Assembly: GCF_004362665.1 (NCBI RefSeq)
Contig: NZ_SNXR01000002.1
Location: forward strand, 19,028-83,027
Direction of reading: 5' to 3'
Source: Flavobacterium dankookense
GTDB lineage: Bacteria; Bacteroidota; Bacteroidia; Flavobacteriales; Flavobacteriaceae
Length of the DNA stretch: 64,000 nt
Shown here: positions 33,901-41,078 of the stretch, one piece after another
Numbering within the stretch: the first letter of the stretch is position 1
How the letters are laid out: each line of letters begins with the position of its first letter
Translations under genes and position numbers: made by a program
The notes under the pieces: model-generated
What the model was told of the DNA's origin: nothing
The model's database searches: none
The model's input: the letters and a program-made list of their open reading frames with translations, nothing else

Positions 33901-35132
33901 CCTTCATCTGCATCATTATTAGATAATGAGATAGTTGCAGTTCTTGTTCCCGTTCCAGTTGGATTAAAAACTACTGTAAGCGTTGCTGTTCCTCCAGGGG
34001 TTACTGTACTTGGACTGTAACTAATAGTGTAATCAGTAAGCGATGACCAAGCTGATGATAAAGTTAAATTACTTGTTCCTAAATTTTGGATTGTGTATGT
34101 TCTAGTTCCAGCAGAAGTTCCAAAATCAGTATTAATACTGTTTGAAATTAAAGTTGAACCATTTGGGATATCAGTTGCAGGACTTCCACCTTGAATGTTT
34201 ATTTCTTGTTCAGTACCAATTCCTTCAACGGCAAAGCCATAAGTAGGTTCGTCACTATCACTATTTGACAAATAGGCAATTCCTGTTCTGGTTCCAGCAT
34301 TTGTAGGATTGAATGTTACTGTTAATGTAGCAGTTCCACCAGGTACAATCGTTCCTGATGAAATTGATGCTGAAAAATCTCCACTGTTAGTATACACTGA
34401 ACTTATGGTTAAATCTGCAGTACCAATATTTTGTACTGTGTAAGTTCTATTTACAGATCCTGAGTTTATATCTGTGCTACCAAAATCGGTATTTATTGTT
34501 GATGAAATAGTTGTGCTTCCAGAGGCAATGTTATTTCCATTTCCTTGTAAATTTATTTCTGGAGAACCAATACCACGAATAATAACATTATCAATATAAT
34601 AAAACTCTCCAGAGTCAAGCCCAAAAGATCTTACTCTAACTCTTATGCTATTGTTACCTGCAGGAACATTGAATGTATATGGATTTGATGATTGACCTGG
34701 AGTTGCATCACCAGTTCCAAATGCTAAATTTTGTCCACCACTACCAGTGTTTCCGTCAACAAGTTTAACAGTTGTTGGATAACTTCCTCCATTGTCATAT
34801 GAAAAATCAATAAATAAATCTTCACTATCATCAACTCCTGTTGCTGCAAATGCAATAGAAACCTGTACACTTGTGTAACCTGAAATATCAACATTTTCAA
34901 AAACTACATTTCTATCACCATTAGCGAATCTAAGCGATCTTGTTCCACTCATAGCAGTTGTTGTGGATGTAGTAACATTTGTCGCAGAAGAAACGGTGTA
35001 ACTTAGATTGTCGGCTGTTGCGCTTTCAAATCCTTGACTTTCTATTGTTGTTTGAGAAAAACTCAACATCGAGAACAATAGGAGTAAAAATATAAACCTG
35101 TTTTTTTCTAATTTAAGTAATGCTTTTTTCAT
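27945..35132 (-). CDS. Giant secreted T9SS protein with choice-of-anchor D repeats, TSP3-type repeats and LamG domain
   Basis: 2395-residue secreted protein. A signal peptide (about 1-26, ending LSFSQ) is followed by a carbohydrate-binding-like domain (30-190) and eight Ig-like choice-of-anchor D repeats of ~115 residues (to about 1150), each opening with a pattern such as EINVTGN and TDFG. Next come Asp/Gly-rich calcium-binding repeats (DTDGDG type, about 1155-1560, interrupted by a jelly-roll-like insert), a LamG/concanavalin-like domain (about 1570-1720), a YWSSPV-containing region, and the T9SS type A sorting domain ending ISKKILIK. Probably a surface adhesin or matrix protein. Ligand unknown. 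Confidence 0.92.
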   Translation of the reverse strand: MKKALLKLEKNRFIFLLLLFSMLSFSQTTIESQGFESATADNLSYTVSSATNVTTSTTTAMSGTRSLRFANGDRNVVFENVDISGYTSVQVSIAFAATGVDDSEDLFIDFSYDNGGSYPTTVKLVDGNTGSGGQNLAFGTGDATPGQSSNPYTFNVPAGNNSIRVRVRSFGLDSGEFYYIDNVIIRGIGSPEINLQGNGNNIASGSTTISSTINTDFGSTDINSGSVNRTYTVQNIGTADLTISSVYTNSGDFSASISSGTIVPGGTATLTVTFNPTNAGTRTGIAYLSNSDSDEPTYGFAVEGIGTEQEINIQGGSPATDIPNGSTLISNSINTDFGTSAGTRTYTIQNLGTSNLTLSSAWSSLTDYTISYSPSTVTPGGTATLTVVFNPTGTGTRTATISLSNNDADEGTYSFNVSAMVTAQEINVEGNGITILTGSTAYSTADNTDFGSIVYGSGSIVKTFTIQNTGGFPLSIWSVYDNSGEFSVSSSASTIPAGGTATLTVTFSPTSTGPKNAIISISNNDSNEGTYSFNVTANSFTASPEINIQSNGNDILDGSTTYATTNNTEYGTTYIGVTVSKTFTIQNIGTSNLNISSYSITGTNPAEFTITTPPSATITPGSSTNMVIRYNATTVGANMNATINVISNDSNEATYNFNIRGTTLNPEIDLEGNSTSITNNDTTPTTIDWTDFGDTDIASGTVSRVFTIRNNGTTPLTITNPTISGTHAGDFTVTVNPTSTSINAGNNRTFTVVFNPSAIGVRNATITITNNDADENPYVFNISGNGTSAEINVTGNSNNIVDGGTTTSTTNATDFGSTDLNLGTVAVTYTINNTGTTPLIISNPVINGTNASDFTVTANPTVLSIAAGSSTTFTVTFNPSATGTRVAFITFNTNDSDENPFNYTISGTGTDREIDVQGNSVTIVNGDNTPSVTDWTDFGQTDINVGTVARTFRILNTATTGLTISNPTISGVNASDFTVTANPASTGIIGGDFRTFTITFNPTTTGTKTAIVTINNNDFNENPYTFTIQGYGANVEINVTGLGETIVNGDTTPSSTDGTAFGNILLPSGTSSRTFVIQNSGTTPLNISNPVISGINAADFTVTSNPSVLSIPAGGNTSFTVLFSTTSNGQRNAIITVNNDDANENPYVFFINGFGDIDTDGDGITNNVDTDDDNDGITDVIECSTCLSDPFQNGSFENPTIAAGSFAILPTSSVTGWQTSAENFIEIWSSGFNGVPAAAGNQFAELNANIPGILYQTFCLNGAGGTINWSIKHRGRGGVDQAFVKFGSSLTNAIASTPIATMVDGTSAWGTYSGVYTIPVGQTQIVMTFQAGYTGSGSASVGNFIDDVQIVINQNCVDTDGDGVTDVTDVDDENDGIPDIEEAGFKAYSNKKSTMDMSSPATWMDANGNGMNDYIDSMISAGTYVMINTDGDFRPDYLDLDSDNDTLFDVDEANLLNGDGDINGDGTGDLLDTDRDGLLDLYDNSTAFGTINRDYTQDTDNDGIANYRELDSDNNGTFDITTSLYASYDTNNDGKIDGVSDNDRDGIMDAFDTNNTIKGSPRNLDRKLFLEFDGRNDYGEATGVLSGLANASLMSWIDLAPGYNAVGVVVGQGNFLIRVSGGRQLQAILNGTTLTYATPLSTSRWYHVAAIYNGSTLKLYLNGSEVATTNISGSLNADTNPLTIGKQPSSAIRYFKGKIDEVRIFNVALSPTQLQRMVYQEIQNNSSQVRGAIVPRDIEALPFANLLRYYRMDAYKDDIVDDLTTPAIDVASGMKIYNNKVINYQQAPMPFVTRATGTLATAVNDTTNDVRGMDVIDYDYSIIRVQHDITETANHTNMGMFVDNGVTVSMTNDNKLQNDWYLKLDGKIDLVGKSQLIQSTNSELDVTSMGSIERDQQGQSNRFNYNYWSSPVSSINNSTINHGYTVAGVMKDGTNPNSIQNLNWTSGTNSSATSPITLSSYWIYKFQNVGNNYYNWSSVGQNGTLLAGQGFTLKGSNASTPDQNYTFVGKPNNGTITTPVGANNLMLAGNPYPSAIDADKFINDNLSTITGTLYFWEHYATNTSHNTIQYQGGYATRNLTGSTAPSAPAIVSGLGSSTKEPGRFIPVGQGFFVAGNTTGGTLTFQNDQRLFIKESNVQSNTLFRENNMMNSANPLFDNTEDTFADEQYMKIKLGFKSSNNYYRQVLIGFMNDKATSEIDPGYDAAHLDDKPNDMYFMQNSAKLNILGDGYFNINNIYPLGVKVAAAGNTTIGIDKKENVEENVEIYIHDNVTNTYNSIKENPFVISLPAGTYENRFSLRFVDTSSLAVGDVDLQKGISVTNSQANSTINIKNQLMETTIKSVILFNMLGQQITSWDVENIDQASIELPTNTISTGAYIVKVNTENGSISKKILIK

Positions 35133-35174
35133 AACCTTTGGGTTTAGTTATTCTTGTATTTAATTTTGACAATC

Positions 35175-35182
35175 CAAAAGTA
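35175..35182 (-). promoter_or_regulatory. -7 element of the giant T9SS gene
   Basis: Perfect TACTTTTG on the minus strand, 42 bp before the ATG, giving a leader of about 38 nt. No -33 TTG is visible at the usual spacing. Confidence 0.55.
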
Positions 35183-35471
35183 TAGGAGAAAATTAAATTA
35201 TCGATAAAAAGCATAAAATAATCGATGAAATACATATTTTGTACTATATAAAAAAGTAATAACTTACAAATTATTTATTTGTAATCATTTTGTTTTATGC
35301 TTTTAAAGTAATTTTCAACTCACATTTTAAATTGTGTCAGGTGATTTACGTAATAAATACAATTGAGGATTTATTACATAATAAATTATTAATTAAGCCA
35401 AAAGTGAAAGATGTATGAAGAAGAAATCTATATCTAATTATCATTAGATTTGAATTTTTTTAAGCATAAAA
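35183..35471. other. Gene-free AT-rich intergenic stretch
   Basis: No credible open reading frame or RNA gene is visible. It contains weak AT-rich inverted repeats such as TTACAAAT/ATTTGTAA and CTAAT/ATTAG pairs. It probably holds upstream DNA of the T9SS gene only. Confidence 0.6.
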
Positions 35472-35499
35472 AAACCCTACTATATAAATAGTAGGGTTT
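35472..35499 (-). terminator. Intrinsic terminator after tRNA-Met
   Basis: AAACCCTACTAT-ATAA-ATAGTAGGGTTT is a perfect 12-bp stem with a 4-nt loop, followed on the minus strand by a T-run. It lies 4 bp downstream of the tRNA. Confidence 0.9.
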
Positions 35500-35503
35500 G
35501 TAG

Positions 35504-35577
35504 TAGCGAGAGGGAGATTTGAACTCCCGACCTCAGGGTTATGAATCCTGCGCTCTAACCGACTGAGCTACCTCGCC
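35504..35577 (-). tRNA. tRNA-Met (anticodon CAT)
   Basis: The minus strand folds as a cloverleaf: acceptor GGCGAGG/TCTCGCT with G-U pairs at both ends, D-stem GCTC/GAGC, anticodon loop TTCATAA (CAT at 34-36) with an A-C mismatch closing the anticodon stem, and T-arm GGGAG-TTCAAAT-CTCCC. CCA is not encoded. A CAT anticodon could also be initiator or lysidine-modified Ile; the first base pair G-T and the D-loop do not settle this, but elongator Met is most likely. Confidence 0.93.
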
Positions 35578-35605
35578 ATTAATGGGCATTCCCTGAATGC
35601 GGGTG

Positions 35606-35635
35606 CAAATATAAAATTATTATACTTGGTTGCAA
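35606..35635 (-). promoter_or_regulatory. tRNA-Met promoter
   Basis: Minus strand TTG (35633-35635), a 19-bp spacer and TATATTTG (35606-35613). This is a full match to the Bacteroidota TTG-N19-TAnnTTTG promoter. Start site expected near 35601, about 24 nt before the mature tRNA. Confidence 0.8.
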
Positions 35636-35720
35636 ACTAATATCAACTATTTTTTTTATTTTTTAAAAACGTTTTTTTTTTGATATTATATTCTATATAT
35701 TTCGAAAAAATTTCTGCATT

Positions 35721-36113
35721 ATGGAAAGCAAAATTAGATACGAGCTAGAGTTTCCAATAAATTCATCACCTCAATTATTATATCAATATATTTCTACACC
35801 TTCTGGACTTCAGGAATGGTTTGCGGATAACGTAAATTCAAGAGGTGAGTTTTTCACTTTTATTTGGAATGACAGTGAGGAAAATGCGCGACTTGCTTCA
35901 AAAAAATCAGGTGAAAAAGTAAAATTTAAATGGATTGACGAAGACAAAAAAGACACAGAGTTTTATTTTGAATTAAGAATTCTTGAAGATGAGATAACAA
36001 AAGATGTTTCGTTAATGGTAATTGATTTTGCTTTTGAAGACGAACTCGCTGAGTCAAAATTATTGTGGGAAAATCAAATTTCTGATTTGAAACATGTTAT
36101 AGGTTCTAATTAA
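35721..36113 (+). CDS. START-like domain protein
   Basis: 130-residue protein of the START/AHSA1-like superfamily (helix-grip fold), as seen in many Flavobacteria. It opens with KIRYELEFPINSSPQLLYQYISTPSGLQEWFADNV, read in short pieces as the typical LQEWFA motif, and has alternating beta strands to the C-terminal helix. The ligand is unknown. It precedes a class IV aminotransferase gene, from which it is separated by a terminator-like hairpin. Confidence 0.85.
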   Translation: MESKIRYELEFPINSSPQLLYQYISTPSGLQEWFADNVNSRGEFFTFIWNDSEENARLASKKSGEKVKFKWIDEDKKDTEFYFELRILEDEITKDVSLMVIDFAFEDELAESKLLWENQISDLKHVIGSN

Positions 36114-36128
36114 TTCTTATTAATAAAG

Positions 36129-36136
36129 TATATTTG
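36129..36136 (+). promoter_or_regulatory. -7 element upstream of the aminotransferase gene
   Basis: Perfect TATATTTG, 16 bp after the START-like gene. A transcript from here would start around 36141, inside the left arm of the hairpin that follows. Confidence 0.5.
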
Positions 36137-36138
36137 TC

Positions 36139-36171
36139 CCAACTCGTTCTATCATCGAGTTGGTTTTTTTT
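36139..36171 (+). terminator. Terminator-like hairpin whose T-run touches the next ATG
   Basis: CCAACTCG (36139-36146) / CGAGTTGG (36156-36163) with a 9-nt loop and T8 running directly into the ATG of the aminotransferase gene. It fits an intrinsic terminator for the START-like gene. Confidence 0.8.
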
Positions 36172-37008
36172 ATGATAAATTTTAACGGAATTCTGCAACA
36201 AGTTACTAATCAAATAACAACCTCTAATCGTTCTTTTCTATACGGAGATGGAATTTTTGAGACTATTAAAGTAGTTGACGGAAAAATACTTTTTCTTGAA
36301 GATCATTATTTTAGATTAATGGCTTCGATGCGAATTGTTAGGATGAAAATTCCAATTAACTTCACGATGGAATTTTTTGAAAGTCAAATTTTATTGTTAA
36401 CTGAAACACTTGCTATCAGCGTTTCTGCTCGTGTTAGAGTTACTGTTTTTAGAAATGATGGAGGTTTATATTTACCTAAGGAAAATTCGGTTTCATATAT
36501 AATTGAAGGAAGTGAATTAACTTCTAAAGAATATAAAATTAGTACTTCAAACTATGAAGTTGATCTTTTTAAAGATAGTTATATTAGCAAACAATTGCTT
36601 TCAACTCTCAAAACTACGAGTAAAATTCTAAATGTTACAGCTAGTATATTCGCAAAGGAAAATGATTTAGATTCTTGTATACTGCTTAATGATGATAAAA
36701 ATGTTGTAGAAGCTATCTCTGGAAATTTATTTATGTTAATGGGAAATAAACTAATCACACCACCTATATCAGATGGTTGTTTGAATGGGATAATGAGAAA
36801 GCAAGTTCTAAAATTAATTAACCAATTTCCCGATATTCAATTAGAAGAAAGTACGATTTCACCATTTGATTTACAAAAAGCAGACGAATTATTCATCACT
36901 AATGTTATAATTGGAATTCAACCAATATCGAAATATCGCAAAAAAGAATACAAAAGTGATTTATCACAAAAGCTATTGGATAAAATAAACGAGACAATTT
37001 TTAATTAA
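36172..37008 (+). CDS. Class IV aminotransferase (aminodeoxychorismate lyase/branched-chain type)
   Basis: 278-residue PLP enzyme of the BCAT/PabC fold. It begins MINFNGILQQ and contains SFLYGDGIFETIKVVDG; the PLP-binding lysine probably lies in LSTLKTTSK near residue 140, and VVEAISGNLFMLMGNKLITPP is the conserved Glu-containing region. The preferred ATG comes directly after the T-run of the hairpin; an in-frame start 4 codons earlier lies inside the terminator. A pabC role in folate synthesis is plausible but not proven. It overlaps the convergent YqgE gene by 4 bp. Confidence 0.87.
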   Translation: MINFNGILQQVTNQITTSNRSFLYGDGIFETIKVVDGKILFLEDHYFRLMASMRIVRMKIPINFTMEFFESQILLLTETLAISVSARVRVTVFRNDGGLYLPKENSVSYIIEGSELTSKEYKISTSNYEVDLFKDSYISKQLLSTLKTTSKILNVTASIFAKENDLDSCILLNDDKNVVEAISGNLFMLMGNKLITPPISDGCLNGIMRKQVLKLINQFPDIQLEESTISPFDLQKADELFITNVIIGIQPISKYRKKEYKSDLSQKLLDKINETIFN

Positions 37009-37565
37009 TTCAAGATTGGATTTTCTGGTGCATTAGACCAAATAAGATATTCGCCACCTAGTTCAATGATTTTTTCTTTCCAAAAATCATTTCCAGCTTT
37101 TCCTAAAATTTTATTGCCATAAGCATTCTTGAGTAAAATCCATGAGTTGGCTTGCATTTCATCTTCAAGTTGTCTTTGATCCCAGCCTGAATAACCAAGA
37201 AAAAAGCGAATGTTTTTTTTCTTAATAACGCCGTTGTTGATTAATGTTTTGGTAGTTTCAAAATCACCACCCCAAAAAATACCGTTTGAAATTTCTATAC
37301 TATTCGGAATTAAATCTGGGATTGTATGAATAAAATAAAGATTATCTTGTTCAACTGGTCCACCGTTATAAATTTTGAAGTTGGAGTCTATATCTGGAAG
37401 TAAATCTTTGATTTTATATTTTAGCGGTTTGTTGATTATAAAGCCAACAGAACCTTCATCGTTGTGATCGGCTAATAATATTACAGAACGATTAAATGAC
37501 AAGTCACCAATTATTGATGGCTCAGCAATCAAAAGGCATCCTTTTTTTAATTTTTCTGAAATCAT
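37005..37565 (-). CDS. YqgE/AlgH family protein
   Basis: 186-residue YqgE/AlgH protein. It begins MISEKLKKGCLLIAEPSI and has the family signatures RSVILLADHNDEGSVGFIINKP, GGPVEQDNLYFIH and FLGYSGWDQRQLEDEM. An in-frame ATG two codons upstream is an alternative. Function is unclear; AlgH was once linked to alginate regulation. It is convergent with the aminotransferase gene and has no close partner. Confidence 0.92.
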   Translation of the reverse strand: MISEKLKKGCLLIAEPSIIGDLSFNRSVILLADHNDEGSVGFIINKPLKYKIKDLLPDIDSNFKIYNGGPVEQDNLYFIHTIPDLIPNSIEISNGIFWGGDFETTKTLINNGVIKKKNIRFFLGYSGWDQRQLEDEMQANSWILLKNAYGNKILGKAGNDFWKEKIIELGGEYLIWSNAPENPILN

Positions 37566-37631
37566 TTTCATTAAATTTTATTAAAACTAATAAAAACTAT
37601 TTAAAATTCCTAAATTTTTGTTGTAAAAAAT

Positions 37632-37661
37632 AAAAAACCACATCTTACGATGTGGTTTTAA
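37632..37661 (-). terminator. Intrinsic terminator after the HU gene
   Basis: AAAACCACATC-TTAC-GATGTGGTTTT is a perfect 11-bp stem, with a T-run on the minus strand. Confidence 0.9.
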
Positions 37662-37683
37662 TATTTTAAAGTAGAACTATTTA

Positions 37684-37956
37684 TTAGTTAACTGCTCCGT
37701 CTAATTCAGCACCAGCTTTGAATTTTACTACATTTTTAGCAGCAATCTTGATAGTTTTACCTGTTTGTGGATTTCTTCCATCTCTTGCAGCTCTTTTTGA
37801 TACTGACCATGATCCAAAACCTACTAAAGAAATTCTTCCTCCTTTTTTCAAAGTTCCGCTTACATTTCCTAAAAATGATTCTAAAGCTAATTTTGCAGCA
37901 GCTTTCGTGATACCAGCATCAGCTGCAATTGCATCGATTAATTCTGATTTGTTCAT
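37684..37956 (-). CDS. HU family DNA-binding protein
   Basis: 90-residue HU-type histone-like protein that bends and compacts DNA. It begins MNKSELIDAIAADAG and has the beta-arm region GFGSWSVSKRAARDGRNPQTGKTI read as the usual GRNPQTG arm tip, followed by KFKAGAEL. The internal ATG is chosen over one ten codons upstream because it matches the conserved N-terminus. It is monocistronic with its own strong promoter and terminator. Confidence 0.95.
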   Translation of the reverse strand: MNKSELIDAIAADAGITKAAAKLALESFLGNVSGTLKKGGRISLVGFGSWSVSKRAARDGRNPQTGKTIKIAAKNVVKFKAGAELDGAVN

Positions 37957-38000
37957 AATAATAGTTATTAATTGTTGGTTAAACATTATGTTATAGATAA

Positions 38001-38030
38001 CAAATTTAGTAGGAATAGCATATCACGCAA
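38001..38030 (-). promoter_or_regulatory. HU gene promoter
   Basis: Minus strand TTG (38028-38030), 19-bp spacer, TAAATTTG (38001-38008): a full consensus match. The leader is about 40 nt long. Confidence 0.78.
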
Positions 38031-38132
38031 GCGATTTGAGTTTTTTTTGAGGTTTTTGTTGATAACTTAATTCTTTTGTTGATAAACCGTGGTTGTTCGT
38101 CGATTTTTTTATGTAAAAATCTATTCAAAGCC

Positions 38133-39080
38133 TTATTTTACTAGTGCTGTTTCAGAAAAACTACTTCCATTTAAGACATCTGATGCTAACATTTTTTTCT
38201 TTCCTGGAAATTGTAAACTTAAAATTTTAATAAAACCATCTTCTATCGCAACCATAATTTCTTTTTTGGTCGTAATTAACGTGCCACTTTTTTTATCATG
38301 CTTTTCTTTGATAAATGCAGCATCAAAGATTTTTACATTCCATTCTTCGTTATTATCTTCAAAAAAACACCACGCACATGGATAAGGAGAAAGTCCACGG
38401 ATGAGGTTATGAATTTCTTTTCCACTTTTTGTCCAATCGATTTTACAGTTTTCTTTATTTAATTTATAAGCTGTTTTTATTTCTGCAGTTTCTGTTTGGA
38501 TAGTTGTTTTTACATTACCTTTTTCTATTAGTTTCAATGTTTCAATAACGGTTTTACTCCCTAAATGCATCAGTTTATCGTGCAATTCTCCTGCGGTTTC
38601 ATTTTCTGAAATTTTTATTTCATTGGATAAAATCATCGCGCCTGTATCGATTTTATCATCAATGAAGAAGGTTGTAACACCAGTTTTGGTTTCTCCATTG
38701 ATAATTGCCCAATTGATTGGTGCTGCGCCTCGATAATTTGGTAATAAAGAAGCGTGAAGATTAAATGTGCCAATTTTTGGCATTCGCCATACTACTTCTG
38801 GTAGCATTCTAAAGGCAACCACTACTTGAAGATTGGCGTTTAGTTCTTTTAATTCGGCTAAAAATTGTTCGTCTTTTAAATTTGTTGGTTGTAATAAATG
38901 CAAGTTATTTGCTAAAGCATATTCTTTAACAGCAGAGTATTTTACTTTTTGTCCACGTCCAGCAGGTTTGTCTGCAGCGGTAATGACACCAACAATTTCA
39001 TAATTGTTTTTTACAATTGTATCTAGAATACCAACAGCAAAGTCGGGTGTTCCCATAAAAACAATTCGTAACTTTTCCAT
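38133..39080 (-). CDS. fmt: Methionyl-tRNA formyltransferase
   Basis: 315-residue enzyme that formylates initiator Met-tRNA. The N-terminal catalytic domain has FMGTPDFAVGIL, NLHASLLPNYRGAAPINWAI with the catalytic Asn-His pair, and a later FFIDDKIDTGAM with the catalytic Asp. The C-terminal OB-fold domain follows after residue ~210. Its start lies 2 bp after the recQ stop codon, so the two genes form an operon. Confidence 0.96.
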   Translation of the reverse strand: MEKLRIVFMGTPDFAVGILDTIVKNNYEIVGVITAADKPAGRGQKVKYSAVKEYALANNLHLLQPTNLKDEQFLAELKELNANLQVVVAFRMLPEVVWRMPKIGTFNLHASLLPNYRGAAPINWAIINGETKTGVTTFFIDDKIDTGAMILSNEIKISENETAGELHDKLMHLGSKTVIETLKLIEKGNVKTTIQTETAEIKTAYKLNKENCKIDWTKSGKEIHNLIRGLSPYPCAWCFFEDNNEEWNVKIFDAAFIKEKHDKKSGTLITTKKEIMVAIEDGFIKILSLQFPGKKKMLASDVLNGSSFSETALVK

Positions 39081-39082
39081 AT

Positions 39083-40978
39083 TTATTTTTTTATTGCGTA
39101 TAAATTGTTGGGTTGGATGATAATCTCATCGTTTTCCAATAAATTTTGAAGTGCAAAGATAACATCGTCTTTTGGAAACCTAGTTAACTTTTGAATATCT
39201 CTTGCATTGAATTCTTGCATTTTTAATAACTCAATGATTTTGTTAGGTAAGGTTGAGCTATCTTTTTTGATATTCTTTTTTTGAATACAATACGAACAAA
39301 TACCACAATCTTTTGAAGCTATTTCGCCAAAATAACTTAATAGCAATTTGTTTTTGCAAACGTTTTTAGTTTTTACATAATCCAAAACCGATTTGAGTTG
39401 TTCGATTTTTAAATTGTTTTGGGCTTCTAAATGTTTTGTAACTCGATTGATGGTCTTGTCGTCTTCTCGAACTTCGTTAAAAATTATTGAAGTGTCATTT
39501 TTTTTGGCAAGAAGTTCAATGATGTTTTTTTCTTTCAACTTGGTTAACAAAGCACTTACTTTAATTTCTGACGTGTTGGATTTTTTTGCCACTAATTGAG
39601 TGTTGAAAGACGTTTGCATATCATAAATCCCAGGATAAGTTCTTAAAATAGTTAGTACTATTTCCTCATCACTTGGGTTTAAACTCATATAGCGAATGAC
39701 TTCTTTGGAAGAAATTATAAATTGCATCGTTATTTTTTCTGAAAACTCTTGCGAGATGGAAATAATTCCTTGGTTGTCTAAAAATTGTAATGCATTATAA
39801 GTTTTTAAAGTTGGCAAATTATAATGTGTGCAAAATTGGTTGAGATTAAAGCTAAATTTTTCGTCAATTCCTTCACCATAACCAATTCTAAAGAAGTTGC
39901 AGAGTTTTACAAACACTAGATTTAAAAACGCTTTATCGGGCAAAATACTCAAAAACTGCGACTCGGCATGTGCTATATCGGTTGGATTTGCTAAAAGAAC
40001 GGCAAAGGCTTTTTCTTCATTTCGTCCTGCGCGACCAGCTTCTTGATAATAATTTTCAAGATTGCTTGGCAAATGCAAATGGATGATTGTTTTTACATTG
40101 GCTTTGTCTATTCCCATCCCAAAAGCATTGGTTGCAACCATAATTTGAACTTTTTCTTCCATCCAAAGTTTCATGTGGTTTTCTTTATCCCTGGGTAATA
40201 ATCCACCGTGATAGTAGGTTGCTTTGAAACCAAGACTTTCGAGTTGCGACACAGTATCCGTACATGATTTTCTATTGGTTACATATATAATGGAAGGTTC
40301 TGGGTTTTTTCGAAGGATTTGTTCTGCCAAATGGAATTTGTCTTCTACTTCAAAAACCATGTAGCTGAGGTTTTCTCTCGAAAATGATTTTGAAAAAAAT
40401 GCGGCATCACTAATTGCTAATTGGTTTAGTATGTCTTTTTGAACTCGAGCTGTTGCTGTTGCTGTTAAAGCCAAGAAAGGAACTTTTGGGAAATACTCTT
40501 TTAACTTATTAATCTTCAAATAAGCTGGGCGAAAATCATGTCCCCAATGCGAAATACAGTGTGCTTCGTCTATCGCAATTAGATTGATGGGTAAGTTTTT
40601 GATTCGCTCAACAATCCAATCGTTTTGTAATCGTTCTGGAGAAAGATAGAGGAATTTGTAGTTGCCAAATTGGCAATTGTCTAGTAAATCGATGATATCA
40701 TTTTCACTAATTCCACCAGTTAAGGCAATGGCTTTTATACCTTTATTTTGCAAGTTTTGTACTTGGTCTTTCATTAAGGCAATCAATGGCGAAATGACCA
40801 AACACAGTCCTTCGTTTATCATTGCTGGAACTTGGAAACAAATGGATTTTCCACCGCCAGTTGGCATCAATGCGAGTGTGTCTTTGCCTTCTAGAACGGA
40901 ATTGATTACTTCCTCTTGAAGTGATCTAAAAGAGTCGTGTTTCCAATATTGTTTTAGAATTTCTAAAGCTTTTGACAT
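39083..40978 (-). CDS. ATP-dependent DNA helicase RecQ
   Basis: 631-residue 3'-5' helicase of recombination and repair. Motif I is LMPTGGGKSICFQ, motif II DEAHCISHWGHDFRP, and motif VI QEAGRAGRNEEKA. A zinc-binding cluster CGICSYC with an upstream Cys in KNVCKNKLL lies near residue 530-575. A winged-helix segment follows, but I see no HRDC domain, so it is shorter at the C-terminus than E. coli RecQ domain architecture. It is probably one of several RecQ paralogues, so no gene symbol is assigned. Confidence 0.93.
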   Translation of the reverse strand: MSKALEILKQYWKHDSFRSLQEEVINSVLEGKDTLALMPTGGGKSICFQVPAMINEGLCLVISPLIALMKDQVQNLQNKGIKAIALTGGISENDIIDLLDNCQFGNYKFLYLSPERLQNDWIVERIKNLPINLIAIDEAHCISHWGHDFRPAYLKINKLKEYFPKVPFLALTATATARVQKDILNQLAISDAAFFSKSFSRENLSYMVFEVEDKFHLAEQILRKNPEPSIIYVTNRKSCTDTVSQLESLGFKATYYHGGLLPRDKENHMKLWMEEKVQIMVATNAFGMGIDKANVKTIIHLHLPSNLENYYQEAGRAGRNEEKAFAVLLANPTDIAHAESQFLSILPDKAFLNLVFVKLCNFFRIGYGEGIDEKFSFNLNQFCTHYNLPTLKTYNALQFLDNQGIISISQEFSEKITMQFIISSKEVIRYMSLNPSDEEIVLTILRTYPGIYDMQTSFNTQLVAKKSNTSEIKVSALLTKLKEKNIIELLAKKNDTSIIFNEVREDDKTINRVTKHLEAQNNLKIEQLKSVLDYVKTKNVCKNKLLLSYFGEIASKDCGICSYCIQKKNIKKDSSTLPNKIIELLKMQEFNARDIQKLTRFPKDDVIFALQNLLENDEIIIQPNNLYAIKK

Positions 40979-40998
40979 TTTTACGATTGTCGGTTGTC

Positions 40999-41006
40999 CA
41001 AAACTA
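40999..41006 (-). promoter_or_regulatory. -7 element of the recQ-fmt operon
   Basis: Perfect TAGTTTTG on the minus strand, 20 bp upstream of the recQ ATG. Confidence 0.5.
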
Positions 41007-41078
41007 CTTATTTTATTTTAGACTAGAGAAAAAAGATAATAGACATATAGATAATGGATGCAATTACTATCTTCTTTT

